Source: Costus lasius
Taxonomy: Eukaryota; Streptophyta; Magnoliopsida; Zingiberales; Costaceae
Length of the DNA: 64,000 bases
Direction of reading: 5' to 3'
Assembly: GCA_027563935.2 (NCBI GenBank)
Contig: CM050454.1
Span: 5,174,001 to 5,238,000 of the forward strand
In this document: positions 12,154 to 23,458 of the stretch, piece by piece
How positions within the stretch are numbered: position 1 is the stretch's first letter
Layout: each line of letters begins with the position of its first letter
Program-made: the position numbers and the translations under genes
The notes under the pieces: model-generated
Databases searched by the model: none
What the model saw: only the letters and a program-made list of their open reading frames with translations
What the model was told of the DNA's origin: nothing

Positions 12154-15100
12154 TTACACAGCCGTTGGTTCCTCCCTTGTTTGTTCATTTTCGTTCTCAA
12201 CTTTATATCCATTTTGCGACAGCTTCTGCTCTGAAGGTAGATTTTGCTTGGCTTTTCTGCTTCCTTCAATTTTCCACAAGTCCCACACACGGGTTTTCGG
12301 AGGAGGTGCAGCCTCCGCGATAGGTGCGACGAGGCCTGGTTTTCCATCATCGATAACGGCGTCTACTAATCCATACTCCTTGGCTTCCCAAGGATTCATG
12401 AAGTTGTCTCGATCAGTATCGATTTCAATCTTCAAGGATCAGACGATTGGGCTCTAAGCAAGAGTATGCTAAAAGCAAATAAGAAACAGCAAAAGATTTC
12501 TAGCTCAGTTGCGCACCTGTTTTTCAGGTTTCCCTGTAATCCTTGACAGTATTTTGTTCATCTTAACCTTATGGTACATCATCTCTTTAATCTGCAAGCC
12601 CATTTCAGTTGCCTGTGCAAGAAAGAAAAAGAAATGAAAAGGTACTGAGAAAATGACCTACAACTGATATGTAAACAACACCAAAAACAAGAAGTATGAA
12701 TCAAGTACTTGATTTGTTGTGATTGCATTAAGTCTAGGGTTAGTTATAAGAAGATCCTCTGTAGATAAAAAGTCAAATTACAGCGAGACAGTTTCATAAT
12801 CAAAATACACTAAACTAGATGACGTATGATAATTTTGATGATTTTAATCTTTCTAATGATGAGAGGTCTATATCATCCCAATTCCGGCTGTTTTATAACT
12901 AAGGTTTAAAATCTTGGTGGTGTACCAGTCTTGGCTCGGACCTGTACATTTCGCCCATACCGCCGCTAGTTGGTACCGGTATTGAACATACCGACATTCC
13001 AGGAATCAATATCATTACCCTCTCGAATCAATACATACCGCCAATATCGGGTAGCATTGACCTATTTTAAATCCTTATTTCTAATTGTCCTGTAAATATT
13101 TAAAAGTAAAAGTAAAAAATATAATTCTATTTGATACACTCTAATCTTTAACCTCCTGTCATAAATAAAGAGGTGATATGAATAACCAAATACTAAAAGA
13201 TTACTATTGACCAAATTTATCATAAAATGGCAAGCTAAGTGTCTGGCTGCAGTTGGATGTTTATAGAGATATTTCAAAGTAAAATTAACAAGTCAAAGGA
13301 TTTCATCATAACCAAAGGTGGAATTCATCGTCAAAGATAAAGCCAAAATTGTTGCATGCATAGAATTTTGTCTTCCTCTAAAGAGCAGAGCAAGAGAATT
13401 GCGAATGCAACAATTAGGTATTTAATGATAAAAAGGAATGCAGGGTACCTTTTCGGCTTTCTATGATGATTAGCATCCATGGAATAAATCAGTTAAATAT
13501 TACCCAAAATAATAAGAACAAGGTAGTTTGCACTTTACAGCACGTCTTCTTTAGTATAATATTGCATTAATATCACAATAAGCAGTTTGAACTTTAAAGT
13601 ATGCCATCTTTAAATGTATAATCGAACATGTATATAACTAAAGACATAAGAACCAATTTGTTATATACAGTTAGTGGTGAGCAAAAGTACCACAAAGTAC
13701 CGTACCAGAAATAATTTTGGTATTATATATTTTTAGTACAATTACTGATGTTTTGTGTGTGGGATTGCTACCGATACTAATACCCAGATAACAATTCATT
13801 ATTTTCTTGAATTTGCGTAATACCAAAGTTTTTATTTATTTAATTATATTTTAATACTTAATCTGACAGTACAGTACAACTCGTGTGCCTAGTCTAATCC
13901 AAGTTACATGTGCTGGTCTCCCTTTACCTTGGTCTTACCTTGGTCCTGATATGAGTCTATGCTTGAGACATGACTCCATTGAGTGTCATCTCACTAGGTA
14001 ACCAATCACCCTTATAGCTCTACTCATTATTTGTCTCCCCTCCATACTTCAATCTCCATAACCCACATTGCTACCTGCCACTGGGCCCGCGCTACCGAGT
14101 GTCGCCGCTCACCACCGAGCTTGTGAGCTCCCGTGCCAAGCCTCCGCCTTGCTAAGACTATTTGACTCAGTGTTGCCACCCACTGCTCTTTGCTCCGTCA
14201 CTAATGACTTTGGCCGTGCTTCACCCTTTTCTATCAAGTCCAAGCCATAGTTTTCCCTTCCCTTCCGCCCACCAAAAGGCCATCACTACCAACCAAGGCA
14301 TCGAGCCCTAGCCTAGGTTTTGCTCATTGCCTCATCCCTCCCCCTTTTACAGTTTGCTAGAAAATTAATGATAATGATGTTTATGAAAAAAATTATATTT
14401 TATGATTTAATGCTTTCAGAAATTTTGGTATTTTGAGAAATTCAATATAGGTTGTGGTAAAAATCTTGAAATTTTGGGACGAGTATTAGTACCAAAAAAA
14501 AATTGCAGGTACTAAAATTTCAATACTGATATGGGTACTGAAGTCCCAAATGCATGATAATTATAAGAACAATAAACCTAAAAAATGAGAACTAATATTA
14601 TTGTGCATGATAATTGCATAATTCTACATGACTTTTGAAACAACCATAACTATATTGAGTAAAGTTCATGAAGCAAATCATATGAGACATTAATAAACAA
14701 TGAAATAAGCATCTCAAAATAAAAAGCAAAATTAATTGATTTACTTTGCCTCCAGCTGTTCCAAGTGGTTGATGGATCATGACTCTAGCATTTGGCATGC
14801 AGAATCTCTTTCCTTTTGTCCCAGCAGCAAGCAGAAAAGCACCCATTGATGCCGCAAGTCCCAAGCAAACAGTAGAAACATCAGCTTTGCATAATTTCAT
14901 AGCATCATATATCCCCATACCTGAAAAGGTTAGCCAGCTATTTTATTACTTAAAAAATGAGGAAAGGATTTGGAAGCTCCAATGTACAAGTTTCTAGCAA
15001 TTGAAGGGCTGGTTAGGCACCGACACAAAGAAAAGGGCAACCTTAACATGCACTCTCATATGTCAACTTGTCGACTTCCACTCAGCCATCCATGATATTG

Positions 15101-18100
15101 AATTTTTAATTTTTCAATCAGCCAATGGTTTGGGATAAATAATAAAACGTACACTTCTAGAGCATGAAGTGTATTTTAAGGGAAAGCATCACCCTTAACC
15201 GTGATTGAACAAGAAACTTAGGGGTGTCTCATATTTTTTTTATACATAACGGGGGCAACTATATTATGTGTGATGCAAAATCTTAAGCCCCAGAAATAAT
15301 AAGAAAAAGGCAATTGCCAGCAACAATACAGATTACTCCTTGAAAAATTGTGCAGTACTTGTATTTAACTGACATAACCATTAGTTGGCTGCAAATAATA
15401 AATGATAGGCATTGAATAAAAATAAATTGTACTGAATACATATACCAGCTGTCACAGAGCCACCAGGCGAGTTAATGAATAACTTTATCTCCTTCTGTTG
15501 GTCTTCTGCATCCAGAAGTAACAACTGGTTGACTATCATATCAGCGGTCACAGTATCTACCTGATTATTTTCCAAAAAGGAAAAGAACATCGATAAGCAA
15601 CAAATCTAGCTCACACATAACATCTGATAATTCATATTCGCACATCACATACTGTTAAAATCTCAAAAAGCTTTTCCTATATCAAACTAGGGCTGTCAAA
15701 ATAGATTATCTGCACGGTTGTTCTTTCTACAAGAGAAAATAGGAAGGTAAAAGAAAAAGAAAAAGAAAAAGAAAAAGAAAAAGAAAATTCTTTTTTAAAA
15801 TATAACTAAAAAATATAAAAAAATGAGATGGATACGTAGGGGTTCTAAATATTCATATCCATTTTTCTTAATTTTTATATTTTTTCTAAAAAAGTTTTCA
15901 CAGCCATTTTTCTTTTCTTCCCTTCTCTCTTAAGGCTGTGTTTCCTTGGGTAGATTTCTTTGTTTCTTTCGACGGATGGACAGCAGCGGAAGTAAAACAC
16001 GATGGAAAAACATACTCATTTCCGTCGTTTGAGTCCGCCCGAATCAGGCGGAAAACACGTTCATTCGCCATCTTTGCGAACGCATCTTCGCTTCTCTCCC
16101 TGTCTCCCACCCTCGCCGTGTGCAACTTGGCTCGCCTTGCACGAGACCGGACGAAGACCCTCGCTAGGAACCCGCCCTCGCCACGTGCAACTCGACTCGC
16201 CTCACACAAGACCGGACGAACACCCTCGCTAGGAACTCGCCCTCGCCGTGAACCCACCCTCGCTGCAAGCTCTGCCCACGTTCGCTCACCCCATCATCTC
16301 CGCAAACATGTCTTCCCTTCTCTCCCCGTCTCCTGCCCTCGCTGTGTGCAATGCGAGCTCGCCTCGCACGAGACTGGACGAAGACCCTCGCCATGAACTC
16401 GCCCTCACCACGAGCTCTACCCACGTTCGCTAGCCACATCATCTCCGCGAACCCATGTTTGTTTCTCTCCCAGTCTCCCGCCCTCGCCGCGTGCAACGCG
16501 AGCTCGCCTTGCACGAGATTGGACGAAGACCCTCGCCGTGAACCCGCCCTTGCTGTGAGCTCCACCCACGTTCGCTCGCTCCGTCATCTCCGCGAACCCT
16601 TCGCTTCTCCCCATCCCCTGCCCTCGCCGCGTGCAACACGAGCTCACTTCGCACGAGACCGGACGAAGACCCTTGCCAGGAACCCGCCCTCGCCGCGAGC
16701 TCCGCCCACGTTCGCTTGCCCTGTCATCTCGCGAACCCACGATCGCTTCTCTCCTTGTCTCTCGCCCTTGCCGCGTGCAATGTGAGCTCGCATCGCATGA
16801 GACTGGATGAAGACCATCGCTAGGAACCCGCCCTTGCCACGAGCTTCGCCCACATTCACTTTTCTCCCCATCTCTTGCCCTCGCCGCGTGCAACACAAGC
16901 TCGCCTCATACAAGACCGGATGAAGACCCTCGCTAGGAGAAGCGGCGGCGTCACGGCGAGGAGAAGCGGCGGCAATCTCTCCCGCATCCGTCGAGGAGAA
17001 GTGGTGGCGAGCTCAGCAACGAGCTCCGCACACAAGGAAGATGAAAGAAATTTTTTCTTTTTCACGTTTAGCACACGTTATACTTTCCCTTAGCTCTCTC
17101 CTTTCCCTTGTGCTCTCCATCTGTCGTAGGAGAAACAGAGCCTTACTGTCTTTTCCGGGAAAAATACCCTAATCATTTGGGAAGCTAGATTGCAGCATGC
17201 TCAATTATATTCCAAATCATCTGGATATTAACATTGTAGAAGCCCAATCAGCCATATGACACAGTAGACACCATTCTTAACATGAATCTGTATTTGACAA
17301 AAATCAGTCGTATCTTGGCGAACAAGCTGTTAATGGGTGTCCACATGAAACCTCATACCCACATGAAACCTCACAGAACGAGTCATGCAACCAAGCTGGG
17401 GAGTATTACAAACAAAAGCCTAACGACATATTCCACATCATATAACTCTTGTTTACAATTTCAACATCCATCATGAATTATACACAAAGCACAAAAATAA
17501 GAACGACATTACATGAATTGATTGATATGATATATTTTTTTTGAAGCACACCAATAAATACATTTCTTATTACACAGTCGTGCAAAACTGTAAATTACTG
17601 TAATTATACAACTATAAGGACGTTATATATGACATAGACAGCCTTCAATGTTACGGTTAAAATAAGTATCTCCCGTACATGTGGCTCAATATTTGAAATA
17701 TCCACATAGGTTTTAACGTATCTGACAAGCTTCAGTGGTTTAAAACTGAAACCATTGCATGGCAAGCATTTTGAAGGGAGCCTTTAAAATTCAAATTAAA
17801 TTTCCAAACAGTTTTAAAGGTGCCTTCCACGTATTTTTAAACTACATCATCTGCAATAGGCAACATAATTAAGCCCTTTGGCATTAAAAACAACTTAGTT
17901 CTTGGTACAAAATTTGCTTCCAGTTTAAGCAAATCGAGGAGTTGAATATTTGAGAAGGGCATCAAATTTTTCTCAAGGACACAATCATCTAAAAAAATGT
18001 CCTTTTTTAAATATTTGATAAGAGCGTAGATCGTACGTTTGAATCTTACATCTCCTAATTTTCTGCTCATTTATCAGATTCTTCTTATGCTTCCTCTCGT

Positions 18101-21100
18101 TTCTATTTTAGATCCATGTTTGTGAAGGGTTGTACACTTGTAGCTCAATTCTGCTATGTTTCTCTTGGGTTCACATGCAAGCCTCATTCAACATGCACAA
18201 AAGGGAAGATGTTAAATCATATACCTAGTTTGTGATATAAAAAAGTGATGTTCTTTCCCAGAAATTTACTATTTCATAGAAGTAATTACAATTTATGCTA
18301 TTGATAACATAATAATCTAACTGCAAAGTACAAAAAGTATGCCTAAATGGTTCAGGTAAACAGGATTCAATCATTAAACTGTTGCGACACACTGCAACAC
18401 CAAAAAGCACCCAAAAGATGTTTACGAACCTATCCCACTATAATTCCTGCAAACGTTATCATCCATTCTATTACTAAATTGATTATAAGTGCTTTGCAAA
18501 TAATCCGAGTAATAACAACAAATCTAGATAGTAAAACAACAAATCAAACATAAAAGTAGTCACAATTACCAAATTACACAATGACATTTTTTTTGCTATC
18601 CTAATTTCCAAATATCAAGAAAAAGAATTTGATGTGGACAAAAATTAATTGTGACATTGGGCCCTAACAAGTGAAAAAATGTTAAATTAAAAAAATGGAT
18701 GCCGGGACACAAGCCTGTACTGCCCAAGTATGGGAAGAGACAATAACTACATTGCCAAAAAGTAGACAACCCAAAACTTAAGATGACATGTCAATCTATC
18801 CATGTAATGCCATACCCTTTATTGGATAAGGCTTTACATAACTCTTCCATGAGAGAAACAATCGCACACATTACACCATAAGTTTCACTTTCTTTTGTTG
18901 ACATTAATTAAGTTTTTCAAAGCTTGATTTACTCGACAAGTCTACAGTAGCATAGTTTTCTTCTTCAGAGTTCATATTCGTTGAGGCCCATGAATAGTCC
19001 ACTTTGGCCCAAGGTTTCCTCTCCCATGGATCCACCTTATAGTAAGGTTTCCTCTCCCTCTAACATCATGCCCATGTCAACTAGAGCACCAATCTCAATT
19101 TCTTTTGGGCACTGCCTTCAGTTCATTGGTAAGCTCGCAATTTTAATAGCTTGGGGGCAATTGTCAGTGTTTGAAGCTTCCTACACTTGGTTCACCCAAG
19201 TCCACCGTGGGGGATCTGCGTCACTCTGCATAATGCCAAGCCTCATGCCTCTTCTAGCAACTCCTGCCATTGAGCCAGCTCCCATTTGCACTCCTTTAGC
19301 ACCCTAGTGACTTCCCTGTGTAGTTGCACTCATCATTGATCACGTCAAATTGTGAAGGCCAACAAAGGAGAGGTACAATCATCCCAATGTCCTAAAGAAA
19401 AAAATGTTCCTGACATGCAAGAATCCAAGCCAATCAAGAACAAGTTAAAAGTGCAAGTATGGAATTATATGATGGCACCTTGGATCTCAAAGATCACATC
19501 CATGCCTTTCAGACGCAGATGGAGTTATTTCAGATATCTGAGTCATTCATATGCAGAAAACTCCCTCTCACCTTGTTCAATGGCGCCCATCAGTAGTTCA
19601 ACCTGACTCCTAAATGCCGCATCTGTTTGTTCAACTAGCTAGTGACTACCTGTAGATCAATTCATCAGGAGTTGCATAGTTCAAAAGAATGTGGCAACCC
19701 TGACAAAAAGCTATTCATGTGCTATATCTTGTGCTTCACCCTTGCAGTCTATTGAGTGGAAGAACTCCACAAAGTCTACTCTTATCATCCGTTCATGCAT
19801 GGACTTTGGTCAAGAAGACGGCTATTTTCAAAAAAACTCCAACTCTTTGGTTGGAGTTTCTCAAGAAGGTCAATTGATAAATTTTGACTAGGATAGTTGC
19901 AAGAAACCAGAGGTCTTAGAAGGAAGACCACTCCAAACCATTTTGTCCTAGCTGCTATCACAAGTGTCAGCTCTTCCTAGCTTCTAGGCTTCTAGCCCAA
20001 GTTAGTTCCTTGCTCATTTGCCTTTGATGACTCAAAGTCAAGCAACACATCAGATCTAATCTCTGTACCCCTTGAGTCCACCAAGATCTCAAAGACCTCC
20101 TTGCCTTAAGCAAGAAAAAAAAAATTATGCTTACCACTAGAGTCATAACTGCTTCAACTGCCAACTACAAGGAGTTGCAGCATCAATTCTAGCAGCCATT
20201 CCATCTATGTGTCAATATGCCTAGTACTAGTAGTCAAATACATCTACATGTCAATATGTTAGGTCCGTGTAGTTGTTCAAGATTAAACTAGTACATAGGT
20301 CTAGATTAAGATTTAAAACCTTGGCCCTCTTTATCAAAAATACCCAAGAAGCTTGACTTTCATGGTGAGACTCAGCGAAGTGCCAAAGATCCTCATTAGT
20401 GCACTAACTGCATAGACATCATGCACATTCCCTCAAACACCCAAGCCTAGGGTCAAGTGATCAAGCACAGGGCCACCATCTGAAATCACCTTCCCTGTGT
20501 TGATCTTGCCAATGATAGTTGTCTTGTAAACTAAGGCTTGCATAGAACCAAGTCCCAAACAAACAAATCCTGAGACACCAAATGTCCACTCTCGACATAA
20601 AGCTGCTCCTGCTTGGATGAATCCTCATATGCATGCCTAGGTAGCACTTGTACTTACTAAGTTCTACCGCAACCAATCCATATTCACAAGCCCTGAAGTC
20701 TTGCTTCGAGACCAAGCAAGTCTCTCTTTCTCACACACACCCCTAGACAAAGTTTGCTTGAACTAAGTCCTCGCATGGCCTATCCATACTCATAAGCCCT
20801 CAACGCCTTGCTTTAAGAATGGGCACTTCCATTTTAAAGATGCCAGGACACAAGCATACACGGCTCATGTGTGGAAAAGACAATAGATTACATACTTCTC
20901 ATACCAATTGTACAAACATCCATATAACTAATAATGTGCATGACTCCGTTAAGATTTGAGTAAGATGACACGTCAGTCTACTCATGTGATGTCATAACCT
21001 TCACCAACGTTTTAAATGTCCATTCGGCAAGCAATACACGTATTCATCATATTTGCCCTTTTCTTTCAATAATTTTACTTAAAGTTTTTCGATCACCATT

Positions 21101-21683
21101 CAAAAATTCAACCGGACTTCATGAATCCTTTGTTTTTTTTAAGGCTAATGGAGCACCTAATGGACAGCACTGTTTCCTTCTCCGACGAGGTAGGATCAAT
21201 GGAAGCCCGCTAATAGAGTCAACTTTGACTAAGTAAGAAAGACTAGAGAATTCGATCCACATCTGAATAATTGCGAACTAAGAAGTCAATTCCGATTGTT
21301 CAGAACAAACACCAGCAACTAAGCTTCCTTTACCATTAAATGAGCTAACTACACAAAAAAAGTGACGGAAAAAGAGAGAAGACCTGGGAGCCCAAGAAGA
21401 CGATGCGCTGCCGGAGGAGCATGTTGGTGGTGTCGAGCTCCTCAAAGCGAGGCATCCGAAAAGCCCCAGGTACCGACCCCGACAGATCCCACCCCTCCGA
21501 CAGCATCCGCCCGCCACGCAACGCCGCAGAGGCGTGGAGGGCGTGCCGCGTTTTCATCCTCCTCCGCGGGGCAGCGACGCTGCGGCAGGGGGAGGAGGGG
21601 AGGAGGAGGCCGTGAGAGAATAGGGAAGAAGAGGGAATAAGTTTGGTAGAAGAGGCAACAGCGACGGTCGCAGCAGTCTCCAT
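12154..21683 (-). CDS. CLPP3: Plastid ATP-dependent Clp protease proteolytic subunit (ClpP3 type)
   Basis: The gene encodes a serine protease subunit of the plastid stromal Clp core, which degrades proteins fed by ClpC-type chaperones. Five exons: 21384-21683, 15446-15560, 14745-14920, 12517-12612 and 12154-12429, all GT-AG and in phase, give 320 residues. The first ~70 residues are rich in Ser, Ala and Arg and look like a transit peptide. The fold follows: [13 protein letters not shown], then [20 protein letters not shown]. Catalytic Ser is about residue 163 (GLAASMGAF), His about 188 (MIHQPLG) and Asp about 237 ([18 protein letters not shown]). The tail after [10 protein letters not shown] has [18 protein letters not shown] and [12 protein letters not shown], the C-terminal extension I associate with ClpP3; a ClpP4-like identity is less likely. 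Intron 1 (15561-21383) is inflated by transposons. Its start lies about 200 bp from the divergent PQBP1 gene. All catalytic residues are intact. Confidence 0.94.
12898..13082. repeat. MITE-like repeat with AAGGTTTAAA ends (GGTACC family)
   Basis: It lies in the last part of CLPP3 intron 3. It starts TAAGGTTTAAAATCTTGG and ends ATTTTAAATCCTTATTT, an imperfect terminal inverted repeat, around an interior rich in TACCGGT, CATACCG and GGTACC words. Related sequences occur several times in the window. Confidence 0.5.
13672..14540. repeat. hAT-like repeat with GC-rich centre in CLPP3 intron
   Basis: The left end AGTGGTGAGCAAAAGTACC resembles the ends of plant hAT elements. Both flanks carry repeated GTACCG and GGTACT words (13684-13870 and 14460-14540), while 14040-14340 is GC-rich with no recognisable coding. 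The right end and a target duplication were not found, so the borders are approximate. Confidence 0.4.
15751..15787. repeat. (GAAAAA)n simple repeat
   Basis: Six tandem units of AGAAAA within CLPP3 intron 1, just beyond the exon 2 acceptor side. A microsatellite with no other meaning visible. Confidence 0.85.
15933..17142. mobile_element. Tourist/Harbinger-like element, about 1.2 kb, in CLPP3 intron 1
   Basis: The ends are inverted copies: AAGGCTGTGTTTCCTTGGG on the left and the reverse complement of AAGGCTCTGTTTCTCC on the right. TTA occurs on both sides (15930-15932 and 17143-17145), as expected for the 3-bp target duplication of PIF/Harbinger elements. The interior (about 16080-16920) is a GC-rich minisatellite. 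No transposase is encoded. Relatives with similar ends are at 30669-31294 and 46414-46674. Confidence 0.75.
16080..16920. repeat. GC-rich minisatellite, about 140-bp units
   Basis: Blocks with the order CTCTCCC-GTCTCCCGCCCTCGCCG, GTGCAACGCGAGCTCGCC, ACGAGACCGGACGAAGACCC, then CCCACGTTCGCT and CATCTCCGCGAACCC recur. The GTGCAAxxCGAGCTCGCC landmark appears near 16345, 16489, 16629 and 16774, and in altered form near 16120 and 16885, so the spacing is about 140-145 bp with shorter outer units. Long open frames on both strands through it come from GC richness and repetition, not coding. Confidence 0.8.
18696..21010 (+). mobile_element. Short Gypsy-type LTR retrotransposon relic in CLPP3 intron 1
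   Basis: Two diverged direct repeats share the order GATGCC[G/A]GGACACAAGC, GACAATA, AAGATGACA[T/C]GTCA[A/G]TCTA and ATGTGATGTCATAACC-like text. One is at about 18698-18860 and the other at about 20840-21010; I take them as LTR remains. Between them, plus-strand text near 19470-19600 reads [20 protein letters not shown] followed by [14 protein letters not shown], a decayed Gypsy gag capsid segment with stops. No pol was seen. Borders are approximate. Confidence 0.6.
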
Positions 21684-22040
21684 TTTTCCCCCCTCGCCCG
21701 ACGAGCGAAACCCAAGCCAGCAAAGGATTCAAGGGCTTTGTGGATGGAATCGAGAAGACGCTAACATCTCATGATTGATAAATTTGTTTGGGCTGGGCCA
21801 GCTAGTGTTGGCCTGGCCCAAATATAGACATACTGGCCGCCTCATCTGCCGTAAACATATCCAAATGCGCTCGTTTGATCTTTCTTGCTAATTTGCACCT
21901 CCTTTCCCCGTTTTAACCGCACCACTCGCCGCCTACGGGAATCGTAATGATCTCCAAACCCCTTCGTTGTGGTTCGTTCGGTGGCGGATAATTATTAGCA
22001 CTTTCTCCGGCGACAACGAAGCCCAGCCGCCGCCTAGAAA
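21684..22040. promoter_or_regulatory. Shared divergent promoter of CLPP3 and PQBP1
   Basis: The CLPP3 start codon (minus, 21683) and the plus-strand non-coding first exon of PQBP1 (ending AAA|GTAAGT at 22040) leave only about 200-250 bp for two promoters. Three site II-type TGGGCY motifs sit there: TGGGCT 21789-21794, TGGGCC 21794-21799 and, inverted, GGCCCA 21815-21820. Site II elements are common in plant housekeeping promoters. No clear TATA box is visible in the middle. The promoter role is inferred from position and motifs. Confidence 0.6.
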
Positions 22041-22599
22041 GTAAGTGCGCAACTACAATTCCCTTTTTCCAACTCATCTCCGATCTTTTCCTTACACGAC
22101 GGGATGGTTGCCTCTACAAAGTACCCAAGAAAGGGGATTCACTGTTCTGCATTTGGTTTTCCTAGCTTAGCTATTATTCTTTCATCACGTAGTTGCCCGG
22201 AACCAATCTAATTGTCTGAAGTTATTTTTTTGGCAACTGCTCATTCGATTATTAGTATTATATTTTAGCTCGTCTAATTCCCGCTTCATCACATCCTAAC
22301 TGGAGAAGCGTTTGAGGTTTCTCGTAGCTTAAATTTTTGTTCCACATACTTGGAATGGATTTCTACATGATCTTATTGTCATGCTACAGATTCTCCATAT
22401 GTCTCTCTATTATTTTTAGGTTGATTAGTGAATTATATTTTTGGTCTATAGAAGAAGATTGTATGTTTATGGAGGTGATACATTTTACATTTCTGCAATT
22501 GCATGTGCCGCATGCATTTGATTTATGTCAATTAATTATTTTTATATACTTTTTATGTCAATATAAGACTTGTAAGCAAAAAAGTAAGATTCACTCCTG

Positions 22600-22950
22600 A
22601 GAATAGTTTTAGCATTCTTAACCTTGCCAGCCTATTCATAAGGCAGGACAATTTTAGCATTATAATGCTTGCCCATGACAGACAGAGTAGGGTAGGGTGG
22701 AAGATGAAGTCCTTTTCCCGATTCTCATACCACGCTGTATGACCAAACAAGGGCATAACAGAGTTGAGCAAGATAAACTAGTTAACATTAGAAAAATAGA
22801 GATAAATCTATAGGAAATCTTACACAACAAGCACAGCAGTAATGATCCCAGAATTATATCCATATCTCTGACCGATGAAGTAAATAAGAGCTAGTCCAAC
22901 AAGGACATGGCAAATTACTATCTTGATGGAGAACTGTTAAATTTTAATTA
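22600..22950 (-). other. Antisense remnants resembling coding exons
   Basis: Within PQBP1 intron 1, the minus strand reads KIVICHVLVGLALIYFIGQR then YGYNSGIITAVLVV (about 22925-22825), ending at a possible donor GTAAGATT. Downstream, about 22735-22630, it reads GKGLHLPPYPTLSVMGKHYN then AKIVLPYE before a stop. The first looks like a transmembrane helix. I do not recognise the family. Stops interrupt the frames, so this may be a decayed gene or captured gene fragment. Confidence 0.3.
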
Positions 22951-23458
22951 AAGTTTTGTGTATGTGTGCATTTGTCCATGCTTGTATGCTTCCAAGAGGA
23001 AGGTAATGAAAGAATGCATGCATGTGTAAGAAAGTAGTTTGGGGATTTGGGCTGGTAACCATAATATAAACAAGTTCTCGGTATTTGTTGAGAAACTCGT
23101 TAAGAAATAAGAACTTTGATTGCTGACTCGATAATTTTAGCTTATGCATTAAGGGTACTTGCATTCTGGATTTCATGCATAGCTGAGCAATCTACCTTTG
23201 GATTGTTTGTATATAACAGTTCATATGTAGAATACAATGCATCATTAGTTGATTATATTCAGGCAGGCTTTATATAATTATGATGTCTTCTTCTTGATTT
23301 TTTGTTTGCAGGGGGCAGTGTTAAAATTGACCGTCTGGATTTCAGGGATCTCTATTTTAGTGGTGTTTGTTTTGTGCAAATTCCTGTTCCTTTTCTTATG
23401 TAATAGTCTTTTAGGTCACAAGTATCCTGGGCAAATCAAGTCATAGAATAACCAAGCC

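Noticed and set aside
11933..12457. 174-residue plus-strand open frame
   Set aside because: It is antisense to the last exon of CLPP3, which has clear family similarity on the minus strand.
15898..17093. Many overlapping long open frames on both strands
   Set aside because: They run through the GC-rich minisatellite; repeated Arg/Ala/Ser text with no domain and equal openness on both strands.
17837..18070. 77-residue minus-strand frame with a fairly natural composition
   Set aside because: No recognised family, no splice-supported neighbours, lies in a transposon-rich intron of CLPP3; kept only as a note.
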